Below are positions 1 through 7,440 of a stretch of 64,000 nt of DNA, piece by piece (within the stretch, counting starts at the first letter, position 1; each line of letters starts with the position of its first letter). The position numbers and the translations under genes are program-made. The notes under the pieces were generated by a model that was not told the origin of the DNA, did no database searches, and saw only the letters and a list, made by a program, of their open reading frames with translations. Source of the stretch: ZC4RG17 sp036259475 (lineage in GTDB: Bacteria; Actinomycetota; Acidimicrobiia; Spongiisociales; ZC4RG35). Where the stretch lies: assembly GCA_036259475.1 (NCBI GenBank), contig DATABS010000042.1:24927-88926 (forward strand). The letters run 5' to 3'.

Positions 1-540
1 CCACACGTAGACCTCGCCCTCGTCTGCGCCGGCGGGGATCGCCATGGTGGCGGTGAGCTGGCCGAGCCCGACGGTCCACTCCGGGCCCCATATCTGCAGG
101 TAGACGTCGACGTAGTCGTCGTAGACCTTCGTCAGTCCGCGGACCGTGTAGCGGATTTCGAATGTCCGCTGTTCGTCGGCCGCGGCATAGTGCCACACGA
201 TTCGAACCTTGCCTCCGAGGTCACGGGCTCCGAAGGTACCGGCGGGAGCGCTGCAGCCCAGGTCGGTACATGCCCCCGCCTGATAGACGGCCGACCCCTC
301 CGAGACGGAGATGTCGGAGATGGACTCGCCCGAACGAAGGGGTATCTCCCGGTACCCTCCCGAAAACTCGCCATCGAAGTCGTAGGTGATCCGTTCGGTG
401 ACCATCACCGACCCGTCGGTGTCGACGCGTATCTCGACATCGGCGCCCGGAAGCTCGTAGCTCTTCGCCAGGGCGGGAAGGGCGACCAGCCAGACCAGCA
501 GCCCGATGAGGGCTATGCCCGACCGCTGGATAGTGGTCAG
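1..540 (-). CDS. DUF2207 family predicted membrane protein (N-terminal part, runs off left edge)
   Basis: About 180 codons are present, and the C-terminal part lies beyond the window. The translation begins with a signal peptide (n-region TTIQRSG, hydrophobic core, cleavage after ALA). An extracellular beta-rich domain typical of DUF2207/YciQ-like proteins follows, with VEIRVDTDGSVMVTERITYD, a GGYREIPL segment and FEIRYTVRG. It lies directly downstream of lemA, a common pairing for DUF2207. No ATG, GTG or TTG exists in frame near the signal peptide. The only plausible initiator is CTG at 540-538, which overlaps the lemA stop as CTGA and is preceded by a GGTGGTGGA purine-rich stretch. The family has no established biochemical function; it is presumed to be a membrane protein with an exported domain. 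The family call is firm; the start is inferred. Confidence 0.8.
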   Translation of the reverse strand, partial: MTTIQRSGIALIGLLVWLVALPALAKSYELPGADVEIRVDTDGSVMVTERITYDFDGEFSGGYREIPLRSGESISDISVSEGSAVYQAGACTDLGCSAPAGTFGARDLGGKVRIVWHYAAADEQRTFEIRYTVRGLTKVYDDYVDVYLQIWGPEWTVGLGQLTATMAIPAGADEGEVYVW

Positions 541-1079
541 AAGTCCACCACCGGAGGGGTGTCGGCTTCCACCTCGGCTTCGAAGAACGGGCGCGGCTTG
601 AAGCCGGTCATGCCGGCCACCAGGTTGGTGGGAACGGTCTGGACGGCGTTGTTGTAGCTGAGCACGGAGTCGTTGTAGATCTGGCGGGAGACGGCGATGC
701 GGTTCTCCGTCTCTGAGAGCTGCTGCTGCAAGTCGGCGAAATTGGGGGCAGCACGCAGCTCGGGGTACGACTCGGCCAGGGCGAAGAGCCGGCGAAGGGC
801 CCCGGTGAGCACGTTCTCCGCCTCGGCCTGGGCTTCGGGCCCCTGCGCGGCTTGGGCGGCGTTGCGTGCTTCCACCACCGACTCGAATGTCTGCTGTTCA
901 TGGGCGGCGTAGCCCTTGACGGTCTCCACGACGTTCGGGATCAGGTCGTAGCGGCGCTTGAGCTGGACGTCGACCTGGGACCAGGCGTTGTCCACGCGGT
1001 TGCGCAGCTGGACGAGACGGTTGTACAGGACGACCCCGAGGATCGCCACCACGGCTAGGACGACGATGAGCCATTCCAA
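537..1079 (-). CDS. lemA: LemA family protein
   Basis: The 180-residue product has one N-terminal membrane helix (EWLIVVLAVVAILGVVLYN) and a LemA helical domain. Diagnostic segments are LRNRVDNAWSQVDVQLKRRYDLIPNVV, split here as NAWSQVDVQLKRR and YDLIPNVVETVKGY, then YNDSVLSYNN and a C-terminal FKPRPFFEA. LemA proteins are membrane-anchored four-helix proteins of unclear role, often next to DUF2207 or peptidase genes. I chose the TTG at 1079 because AAGGAG lies 10 nt upstream and the membrane helix starts at once; an upstream alternative at 1124 would add a non-conserved tail. The gene ends inside the apparent CTGA junction with the DUF2207 gene, so the two are probably co-translated. Confidence 0.9.
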   Translation of the reverse strand: MEWLIVVLAVVAILGVVLYNRLVQLRNRVDNAWSQVDVQLKRRYDLIPNVVETVKGYAAHEQQTFESVVEARNAAQAAQGPEAQAEAENVLTGALRRLFALAESYPELRAAPNFADLQQQLSETENRIAVSRQIYNDSVLSYNNAVQTVPTNLVAGMTGFKPRPFFEAEVEADTPPVVDF

Positions 1080-1185
1080 GATCGCCGCACTCCTTCTGGC
1101 TTGGGCGGCGCCAGCGTAACCCACCGCGCCCCGGGCGGCCCGCTTCTTTGGACCTCAGCGCTCGGTATCCGACCACGAGCGTCCC

Positions 1186-1206
1186 GGGAACGGCCCAACC
1201 GTTCCC
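1186..1206 (-). terminator. Putative terminator stem downstream of sucD
   Basis: A perfect 8-bp inverted repeat (GGGAACGG / CCGTTCCC, 5-nt loop) lies just past the sucD stop and before lemA. There is no clear U-tract, so it may act as a weak terminator or an mRNA 3'-end stabiliser. Confidence 0.45.
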
Positions 1207-1224
1207 CGGCGTCCGAAGTATGTG

Positions 1225-2148
1225 TCAGCCGAGGGCCTCGACCATGGCAGCTCCCATGTCGGTCGGCGTGGGAGCGACAACGATTCCGGCCTCCTTCATC
1301 GCCTCGATCTTCGCCTCGGCGGTTCCTCTTCCACCGGAGACGATGGCACCGGCGTGACCCATGCGCTTTCCGGCAGGGGCGGTCGTGCCGGCGATGAATC
1401 CTGCGACGGGCTTGTCCATGTGCTTACCGACGAACTCGGCCGCCTCTTCCTCGGCGGTGCCGCCGATCTCACCGATCATGATCACACCCTCGGTGGCAGG
1501 GTCATCCTGGAACATCGCCAGGATGTCGACGAAGTTCGTCCCGTTGACCGGATCGCCTCCGATCCCGACGGCCGTGGTCTGACCGAGGCCGAGCTGGGTG
1601 AGCTGGTGGACGGCTTCATAAGTGAGGGTGCCGGAACGGGACACGACTCCGATTCGTCCCGGCTGGTGGATGTAGCCGGGCATTATCCCGATCTTGCTCT
1701 GCCCGGGTGTCGTGACACCGGGACAGTTCGGCCCGATGAGCCGGGTCGGCTTGTCGGCGAGGTAGCGCTTCGCCACGACCATGTCGGCGACCGGAATTCC
1801 TTCGGTGATTGCCACGACGAGGTCGATGCCGGCGCTGCCTGCCTCCATGATGGCGTCGGCGGCGAACGGCGGAGGAACGTAGACGACCGACGCATCAGCC
1901 CCCGTGGCTTCCATGGCCTCTTCCACCGAGGCGAAGATGGGCAGCTCGACCGAGTAGGTGTCGGGACGACCGGGAACGCCGGAGCGGTCGGTTTCGCCTT
2001 CGAACACCTCCGTCGTTCCCGCCTTGGTTGGGTGAACCGCGCCCACCATCTGGGTGCCGTAGGCGATGGCCTTGTCGGTGTGGAAACGCCCCGTAGAGCC
2101 GAGTCCCTGGACGATTACCCGGGTGCCGGTGTCGATGAGGATGCTCAT
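1225..2148 (-). CDS. sucD: Succinate-CoA ligase (ADP-forming) subunit alpha
   Basis: The 307-residue protein is the alpha subunit of succinyl-CoA synthetase. This TCA-cycle enzyme interconverts succinyl-CoA and succinate with nucleotide phosphorylation in the cytoplasm. The N-terminal CoA-binding Rossmann domain carries VQGLGSTGRFHTDKAIAYG. The C-terminal ligase domain has NCPGVTTPGQ, GSRSGTLTYEAV-type residues and the phosphohistidine loop GHAGAIVSGGRGTAEAK. Length matches the family (about 290-300). The ATG overlaps the sucC stop by 4 nt (ATGA), which fits the stoichiometric expression of the two subunits. Confidence 0.97.
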   Translation of the reverse strand: MSILIDTGTRVIVQGLGSTGRFHTDKAIAYGTQMVGAVHPTKAGTTEVFEGETDRSGVPGRPDTYSVELPIFASVEEAMEATGADASVVYVPPPFAADAIMEAGSAGIDLVVAITEGIPVADMVVAKRYLADKPTRLIGPNCPGVTTPGQSKIGIMPGYIHQPGRIGVVSRSGTLTYEAVHQLTQLGLGQTTAVGIGGDPVNGTNFVDILAMFQDDPATEGVIMIGEIGGTAEEEAAEFVGKHMDKPVAGFIAGTTAPAGKRMGHAGAIVSGGRGTAEAKIEAMKEAGIVVAPTPTDMGAAMVEALG

Positions 2149-3368
2149 ACGGCCAGCTCCACGATGCGCTCGGCGCCGTCTTTCATGTCCTCGGCCGCGA
2201 TCACGTCGATGTCGGACTCGCGGAGGATGCGCTTTCCCTCCTCGACGTTGGTCCCCTCCAGCCGCACGACCAGCGGTACCTCGAGACCGACTTTCTTCAC
2301 CGCCTCGACGATCCCCGTCGCCAGGATGTCGCAGCGCATGATCCCCCCGAAGATGTTGACGAAGATGCCCTTGACGTTGGGATCACGGGTGATGATCCCG
2401 AAGGCAGTGGCCACCTGCTCGGCCGAAGCACCGCCTCCGACGTCCAGGAAGTTGGCCGGCTCACCTCCGACATGCTTGATCGTGTCCATGGTGGCCATCG
2501 CCAGCCCCGCCCCGTTGACCAGGCAGCCGACGGTGCCGTCGAGGTTGATGTAGGACAGTCCGGCTTCCTTTGCCTCCAGCTCCGCCGGATCCTCCTCGCT
2601 TTCGTCGCGCATGTGGGCGATGTCGGGATGGCGGAACAGGGCGTTGTCGTCGAAAGACATCTTGCCGTCGAGCGCCATGACCCGCCCATCGGTGGTGATC
2701 ACCATCGGGTTTATCTCGATCAGTTCGGCGTCGAGATCGACGGCTGCCCCGGCCAGTGACTGGACGAACCCGACGAAGTTCTTGGCGGCATCGCCCTCCA
2801 GGTTCAGCCCGCGAGCCAGGGCGTTGGCCTGGAAGTCGAGGAGTCCGACGGCCGGGTCGATCGTCTGTCGGAGGATCTTCTCGGGCGTCTCCTCCGCCAC
2901 CTTCTCGATCTCCATCCCCCCCTCGGTCGACGCCATCACGATGTTGCGGCTGACGGCCCGATCCAGAAGGATCGAGAGGTACAGCTCGCGCTCGATGTCG
3001 ATGCCCTGCTCGATGTAGAGGCGGTTCACCTGTTTGCCGTCGGTGCCGGTCTGGATGGTGACGAGCGTGGATCCAAGCATCTTCTCGGCCAGGGAACGGA
3101 CCTCGGCCTCGGCCGCCTCCGGCCCTCCGTCGATGCCGGCTGTCACGACGTTGACGCCGCGGACGTCGGGATGTTCCTTGAACGTCCCCTTGCCCCGGCC
3201 GCCGGCATGGATCTGCGACTTGACCACCACCACGGAGTTGCCGGTCGCTTCGATCAGCGGCCGGACCGCCGCCACCGCCTCGTCGACCGAGGTGGCGACC
3301 CGGCCCTGGGGTACGGCGATCCCCCGAGCAGCCATCAGTTCCTTGGCCTGATACTCGTGGATCTTCAT
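2145..3368 (-). CDS. sucC: Succinate-CoA ligase (ADP-forming) subunit beta
   Basis: The 407-residue beta subunit carries the ATP-grasp nucleotide-binding fold. It starts with the typical MKIHEYQAKELMAARGI and has the KSQIHAGGRGKGTFKEH nucleotide loop, EINPMVIT, and the C-terminal NGAGLAMATMD and NFLDVGGGA segments of the ligase-CoA domain. It is slightly longer than the usual 385-390 residues. It is the first gene of the sucCD operon; the 78-nt space upstream must hold the promoter but shows no unambiguous -35/-10 pair. Confidence 0.97.
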   Translation of the reverse strand: MKIHEYQAKELMAARGIAVPQGRVATSVDEAVAAVRPLIEATGNSVVVVKSQIHAGGRGKGTFKEHPDVRGVNVVTAGIDGGPEAAEAEVRSLAEKMLGSTLVTIQTGTDGKQVNRLYIEQGIDIERELYLSILLDRAVSRNIVMASTEGGMEIEKVAEETPEKILRQTIDPAVGLLDFQANALARGLNLEGDAAKNFVGFVQSLAGAAVDLDAELIEINPMVITTDGRVMALDGKMSFDDNALFRHPDIAHMRDESEEDPAELEAKEAGLSYINLDGTVGCLVNGAGLAMATMDTIKHVGGEPANFLDVGGGASAEQVATAFGIITRDPNVKGIFVNIFGGIMRCDILATGIVEAVKKVGLEVPLVVRLEGTNVEEGKRILRESDIDVIAAEDMKDGAERIVELAV

Positions 3369-3446
3369 GCGGCCGAACGGTAACGGGCAAGACCATCGCG
3401 GGCGACATTGCCGTCACACGCTGTAGGCATATGCCGCGAAGACGGG

Positions 3447-3890
3447 TCAGTCCTCGCCGATGTCCTCGGCCCAGATCCGGGGATGTTCCGCCTCGAACCG
3501 GCGCATCATTTCGATGCACTCCGGGTCGTCGAACACGACGATCTCCACCCCGTTCTCCGCCAGCCAATCGTGGCCGCCCACAAAGGTCACTGCTTCCCCG
3601 ATCACCACCCGGGAGATGCCGAACTGACGGACGAGTCCCGAGCAGTACCAGCAGGGGGACAAGGTGGTGGCCATGGTCGTGCCCCGATAAGAGCGGCGCC
3701 GACCGGCGTTGCGGAAGGCGGCTGTCTCACCGTGGATCGAGGGGTCGCCGTCCTGGATCCGGCGGTTGTGGCCCCGGCCCCACAGCTCCCCATCTGGACC
3801 GAACAATGCCCCACCGATCGGGACTCCTCCGGTCGATGCGCCGAGACGAGCCTCCTCTTTGGCCACTTCGAGCATCCCTCGATCGTCCAT
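3447..3890 (-). CDS. Cytosine deaminase, FCY1-like (CMP/dCMP deaminase fold)
   Basis: The 147-residue zinc hydrolase probably converts cytosine to uracil and ammonia. The zinc site is complete: His53 and catalytic Glu55 in IHGETAAFRNAGR, and Cys80 and Cys83 in SPCWYC. The HGE variant, the VVIGEAVTF stretch and the C-terminal WAEDIGED resemble yeast cytosine deaminase more than tRNA or riboflavin-type deaminases. I chose the ATG at 3890, preceded by GAAGG and overlapping the upstream stop by one base (TGATG); an upstream start at 3923 would overlap the mutase gene by 33 nt. It is last in a run from dinB. A guanine-deaminase-like specificity cannot be excluded. Confidence 0.82.
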   Translation of the reverse strand: MDDRGMLEVAKEEARLGASTGGVPIGGALFGPDGELWGRGHNRRIQDGDPSIHGETAAFRNAGRRRSYRGTTMATTLSPCWYCSGLVRQFGISRVVIGEAVTFVGGHDWLAENGVEIVVFDDPECIEMMRRFEAEHPRIWAEDIGED

Positions 3891-4282
3891 CACACCTTCG
3901 ACGAGACGTGCTCGCTCACCCACGCCGTGATGGAATCGAGCGGCGCTCCGGGGGTGAACACCTCCGCCAGCCCGGCCTCTTTGAGCTGGCGGATGTCATC
4001 GTCCGGGATGACTCCACCACCGAACACGACGACGTCGGCGGCGTCGCGAGCCGCCAGTTCCTCGACCACCTTGGGGAAGAGGCTCAGGTGGGCTCCCGAC
4101 AGCGACGAGAGTCCGACGGCGTCGACGTCCTCCTGCACTGCAGTCTCGGCGATCTGGGCGGGAGTCTGGTGGAGGCCGGAATAGATCACTTCGTGTCCGG
4201 CGTCGCGAAGTGCCCGAGCGATGACCTTGGCGCCCCGGTCGTGACCGTCGAGTCCCGGCTTGGCGATGAGGATCCGTCGCAC
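3890..4282 (-). CDS. Stand-alone B12-binding subunit of an acyl-CoA mutase (methylmalonyl-CoA mutase C-terminal domain)
   Basis: The 130-residue protein is only the cobalamin-binding domain of the methylmalonyl-CoA mutase family. It shows AKPGLDGHDRGAKVIARALR with the His that coordinates cobalt, then VGLSSLSGAHLSLFP and VVFGGGVIPDDD, which build the nucleotide-tail pocket. Such small subunits pair with a separate catalytic subunit in archaea and some actinobacteria. No catalytic subunit is encoded in this window, so the partner must be elsewhere. Methylmalonyl-, ethylmalonyl- or isobutyryl-CoA mutase are all possible. Confidence 0.88.
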   Translation of the reverse strand: MRRILIAKPGLDGHDRGAKVIARALRDAGHEVIYSGLHQTPAQIAETAVQEDVDAVGLSSLSGAHLSLFPKVVEELAARDAADVVVFGGGVIPDDDIRQLKEAGLAEVFTPGAPLDSITAWVSEHVSSKV

Positions 4283-4315
4283 GACGCCAGGTTACCCCCG
4301 GGACGAAACGCCCCT

Positions 4316-4955
4316 TCAAACCGAGTCGAGTACCGCGAGGAGCGGCCTGGCGGCTTGTTCCGGAGGAACCGAATCGACCAAGGCCCGCGCATAGCGGAGC
4401 TTGCGTCGCGATCCGGCGCCGAAGAAGCGCCGCATCTGCGCCGCCGTCGCCTTTCCTCGCCACTCCGGCTGTCGTTGCAGGGCCCGGAAGGCGCGTCCAT
4501 CACCCTCCCGAGCGAAAACAGTGCCTCAACTTCGTCCAACCCGACGGCGCGCACGAGTTCGTCTTCGAGGTCCTCGACGCACACGAAGAAGCCCAGCGCC
4601 TCCATCTCGTCGCGAGTGTGAACGGCTGAAGGGAGCACGTCGGTCAGCGCTCCCTTGAAGATCTCCTCCTCAGCAATGTCACACAACCCTGCTACCGGGC
4701 GCACCTCGTTGCCCGGCTGGAAGAGCTGCAGGAACCGGCCACGGCGTCAGCTCCACCGACCGGAACGACCACCACGTCTTCCGATTCGAGATCGCCACCC
4801 AGACGTCGAGCGAGGGTCTCGACGGCGATCTGGTCGCTGATGCCTTCCACGAGGAATATCGCCCGGGCACGATCGGCCTTGTCCAGTGCCCGGGCGCTGG
4901 CCGCAGTGGCGGCCGTCGGACCGCTCACGTAACCGTCGATCCCCGACCCTCTCAT
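4316..4955 (-). pseudogene. TOPRIM-domain protein (OLD-like), broken by two frameshifts
   Basis: Joining three frames gives a complete actinobacterial TOPRIM protein of about 210 residues. Frame one starts at ATG 4955 and reads AIFLVEGISDQIAVETLA (the TOPRIM Glu motif) to VVVPVGGADAV. After a one-base loss near 4736-4742 it continues as FLQLFQPGNEV, AGLCDIAEEE and FFVCVEDLEDELVRA. After a second one-base loss near 4503-4512 it reads RAFRALQRQPEWRGK and SRRKLRYARALVDSV, ending at 4316. The start overlaps the upstream stop by 4 nt. Both lesions are apparent single-base deletions, so this is either recent decay or assembly error. The function of intact homologues (TOPRIM nucleotidyl transferase/hydrolase) is not established. 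Confidence 0.82.
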
Positions 4956-5311
4956 CCTTGCTCTTCTTCGATCCACCACTCCGTGAAGTCGACGCATCGG
5001 TCCTGATCGTCGAACCGGATCACGAACAGGTTGCGGTAGCCGGTCGGGGGCTCGAGATAACGGGTGCGGCCGGTGACGACCGCCAGGTCGTCGGTCTCGA
5101 CCAGAGGCTGCCACTCGAACTCCCAATTCCCCGGCGTGTCATCGATCTCCTGCCAGCCGGCGACTATCTCCTCCACGCCGTGCCACGGCCCGTCGGCAGT
5201 CTGAGGGTCATAGACGGCGTCGGCCGCGAAAAGGGAGGCGATCGCCTCCGCCTCGTTCGAGTCCCAGGCGGCGACGTAGCCGTCCATCCACCGTTCGAGC
5301 CGCTCTGTCAT
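4952..5311 (-). CDS. NTF2-like/SnoaL-fold protein
   Basis: The 119-residue protein has the compact alpha+beta cone of the NTF2-like superfamily: RWMDGYVAAWDSNEAEAIASLF, AVYDPQTADGPWHGVEEI, and a C-terminal sheet with FVIRFDDQDRCVDFTEWW. Members serve as small-molecule isomerases, hydrolases or ligand-binding proteins, and no catalytic residue set can be assigned here. It is sandwiched by 4-nt overlaps between the HhH-GPD gene and the TOPRIM pseudogene, so it is translationally coupled to both. Confidence 0.8.
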   Translation of the reverse strand: MTERLERWMDGYVAAWDSNEAEAIASLFAADAVYDPQTADGPWHGVEEIVAGWQEIDDTPGNWEFEWQPLVETDDLAVVTGRTRYLEPPTGYRNLFVIRFDDQDRCVDFTEWWIEEEQG

Positions 5312-5880
5312 GGATCCTGTTTCCCCTTCCTAGCCGCCTTCTGGGCACGCTTCCATTCCCGCACCTGGGTGAGCGAACTCTCACCGTCGACGTCCGCCGC
5401 CGAACGAGGGACGTCGTCGGCGAACGGGCCCGCATACTCCTCCCACCCTTCCGGGCGCACATCGAAGCGTTTGGCCAACAGAGCCAGGAAGATCATCGAC
5501 TTCTCGGCCCCGAACCCGGGAAGGTCGGAGATCCGACGGGCCAGCGTGGGGGCGTCGGGCTGGTCGCTCCAGACTCCCGATCCGTCGCCGCCGAAGTGCT
5601 CGTCGAGGTGGACGCACAACTGATGGATACGCCGTCCCATGCTCTGGGGGAAGCGGTGGATGGCAGGCTTGCGTCGGCAGACTTCCACGAGCTCGCGGTC
5701 GTCCATCGCCGCGATCCGGCTGGCGTCCAAGTGACCCAAACGCTGCTCCAACGTCGCCGGCCCCCTGAACGCCCACTCCATTGGAACCTGCTGGTCGAGC
5801 AGCATGCCGATGAGGAGCGCCGTGCCGTTGGTGTTGAGCAGACGGTCGGCGGCAGGATCGCCGGTGATGGCGAACGTCAT
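5308..5880 (-). CDS. HhH-GPD-type base-excision repair protein
   Basis: The 190-residue protein belongs to the actinobacterial HhH-GPD family of putative DNA glycosylases. It shows ALLIGMLLDQQVPMEWAF near the N terminus and a helix-hairpin-helix with ISDLPGFGAEKSMIFLALLA that would grip the DNA backbone. A basic C-terminal tail (KRAQKAARKGKQ) follows. ATG 5880 was chosen because conservation starts there; an upstream extension to 6111 only shadows dinB. It lies 22 nt after dinB on the same strand, which supports a DNA-damage role. Substrate lesion and lyase activity cannot be read. Confidence 0.85.
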   Translation of the reverse strand: MTFAITGDPAADRLLNTNGTALLIGMLLDQQVPMEWAFRGPATLEQRLGHLDASRIAAMDDRELVEVCRRKPAIHRFPQSMGRRIHQLCVHLDEHFGGDGSGVWSDQPDAPTLARRISDLPGFGAEKSMIFLALLAKRFDVRPEGWEEYAGPFADDVPRSAADVDGESSLTQVREWKRAQKAARKGKQDP

Positions 5881-5902
5881 CCACTCGACCCTACCCACTT
5901 CG

Positions 5903-7132
5903 TCAGTCCTTCTCGGCCAGGCGACGGAAGTCTTCCGGAGCGTCTCGGTCCGCCCGACCGAGAAGGCCGGCCCGGGTGACCGCCTTGTCCCCGAAGCGGC
6001 GGCGGATCTCGTCGATCTGGCGGTCGACTGCGGCTCCGGCGTCGGCCGCCAGGCTTCCGGCCTTCTCGACGTCGCCCTCGTCCCAGCCCAACTCCATCTG
6101 GATCCCGGCACCGTCCATCAAACCGGAAACCGAGAGGCCGACCAGTGTCACCGCCTCGCTGGGATCGTCCATCGCCGCTCGAAGCAGGCGGCGGGCGACC
6201 TTGTCTATGGCGTCTGTACCTGAGATGGGGGCGTCGAGTGTCTCCGAACGCGAAACGATCCGACCGCCGGGAAACCGGGCCCGCAGGTTGACCGTCCGGC
6301 CTTCCCGACCCTTGTTGCGGAGACGGCGGCCGATGCGTTCGGAGAGTGACAGGACGACCTTGTCCAGTTCCTCCATGTCGGTGAGCCCCCGGCCGAGGGC
6401 TTGTTGTGAACCGATCGACTTCGACCGGGCGCGGGGCCGTACTGGACGGGGATCGCGGTTGGCGGCCAGCGCCGACAGATGCTCGGCTGATGACCGGCCC
6501 AGCCATCCAGCGAGGGCATCGACGGGGGCGGCGGCGATGTCGCCCACGGTCTCGATGCCTGCGCGTCGCAGCTTGCGGGAAGTCACGGGTCCGACGCCCC
6601 ACAGGATCTCGACCGGAAGCGGTGACAGGAACTCCATCTCGGTCCCCGGCTCGACGACGATCAATCCATCCGGTTTCGCCACCTGCGAGCCGACCTTGGC
6701 GAGGAACTTGGTGGTGGCGACACCGATCGAGACGGGCAGGCCGATCTCCAGTCGGACCAGTCGGCGGACCTCCCGGGCGATATCGCCGGCGGGACCGAAC
6801 AGGTGCTCGGAACCCGAGACGTCGAGGAACGCCTCATCGACGGAGATCTGCTCGATGTCGGGCGTGAACCGCCGAAAGACCTCCATCACTTGATCGGAGT
6901 AGTCGAGGTAACGGCCGAAGGACCCCGACACCACCCTGAGGGTCGGACACAGGCGCCGAGCTTCGTTGGTCGGCATGGCGGAGTGGATCCCGAAGGCCCG
7001 GGCCTCATAGCTGGCCGCCAGGACAACGCCCTCCCCCACCGCCATCGGTATGCCGCGCAGCGACGGGTCGAGCAGCTGTTCGACCGAGGCGTAGAAAGCG
7101 TCCAGGTCGGCGTGGAGGATGGTGGCCTTCAC
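5903..7132 (-). CDS. dinB: DNA polymerase IV (Y family)
   Basis: The 409-residue translesion polymerase has the palm metal ligands Asp9 (HADLDAFYASVEQ) and Asp99-Glu100 (ISVDEAFLDV). It has aromatic steric-gate residues after Asp11, the GVVLAASYEARAFGI finger segment, and a thumb HhH in EILWGVGPVTSRKLRRAGI. A little-finger domain follows from about residue 240 (KSIGSQQALGRGL). No LexA-type GAAC-N4-GTTC box is visible in the 308 nt upstream, so SOS control is not evident. It heads the minus-strand run of repair-related genes. Confidence 0.96.
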   Translation of the reverse strand: MKATILHADLDAFYASVEQLLDPSLRGIPMAVGEGVVLAASYEARAFGIHSAMPTNEARRLCPTLRVVSGSFGRYLDYSDQVMEVFRRFTPDIEQISVDEAFLDVSGSEHLFGPAGDIAREVRRLVRLEIGLPVSIGVATTKFLAKVGSQVAKPDGLIVVEPGTEMEFLSPLPVEILWGVGPVTSRKLRRAGIETVGDIAAAPVDALAGWLGRSSAEHLSALAANRDPRPVRPRARSKSIGSQQALGRGLTDMEELDKVVLSLSERIGRRLRNKGREGRTVNLRARFPGGRIVSRSETLDAPISGTDAIDKVARRLLRAAMDDPSEAVTLVGLSVSGLMDGAGIQMELGWDEGDVEKAGSLAADAGAAVDRQIDEIRRRFGDKAVTRAGLLGRADRDAPEDFRRLAEKD

Positions 7133-7247
7133 GTCCCCATGATGCCTGAAGCGTGTGACGAGAAGGGCCTCGTGTGGCCTTCCGCGTTGGGTACGCGCCG
7201 CCTGGTGAGCCAGGGGCCGAACCGCGGACCACAGACTCCCGCTGTCC

Positions 7248-7268
7248 GGTGTCTAGAGCCTGGGTTCG
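7248..7268 (+). repeat. Short intergenic element, copy 1 (TCTAGAGCC-TGGGTTC)
   Basis: This is the most divergent of three copies of an element whose core is TCTAGAACCCTGGGTTC. It lies about 90 nt before copy 2 in the same intergenic region. Confidence 0.5.
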
Positions 7269-7355
7269 TTTCCCGGCCGCTCACGCCTCTCTCGTCGGAG
7301 GTCTCGCCGTCGACGAAGCCAACCGCCGTTCCGTGGGCTGCTGACACCGTCACGC

Positions 7356-7377
7356 GGGGTCTAGAACCCTGGGTTCC
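7356..7377 (+). repeat. Short palindromic intergenic element, copy 2
   Basis: GGGGTCTAGAACCCTGGGTTC contains a perfect palindrome GAACCC-T-GGGTTC, flanked by GGGG and a downstream CCCC that could extend a stem. It nearly matches the copy at 59352-59371 on the opposite strand. Confidence 0.55.
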
Positions 7378-7440
7378 ACGCCCCGTCGCCGGCGCTCAGG
7401 GCCTCGGGATACGGTCCGCCGGCGAGGTAGGGTGGACGGC

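Larger units (their letters stand above)
7133..7440. other. Divergent intergenic region between dinB and tal
   Basis: This 308-nt non-coding stretch separates two divergent genes. It holds two copies of a short TCTAGA-RCC-TGGGTTC element (listed separately) and GC-rich inverted segments. A tRNA-like pattern (GTGAGC paired with GCTCAC around a T-arm-like hairpin) was inspected and rejected. No convincing sigma-70 promoter was found. Confidence 0.5.

Noticed and set aside
1222..2553. Plus-strand open frame of 443 codons opposite sucCD
   Set aside because: Shadow of strongly conserved sucD and sucC in a high-GC genome.
7205..7285. tRNA-like pattern (GTGAGC...GCTCAC around a T-arm-like GGGTTCGTTTCCC)
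   Set aside because: The T-loop lacks the conserved A, no anticodon stem with U33 can be formed, and the D-arm is missing.
7364..7376. GAACCCTGGGTTC as a LexA box for dinB or tal
   Set aside because: The spacing between GAAC and GTTC is 5, not 4, and the element recurs before unrelated genes.
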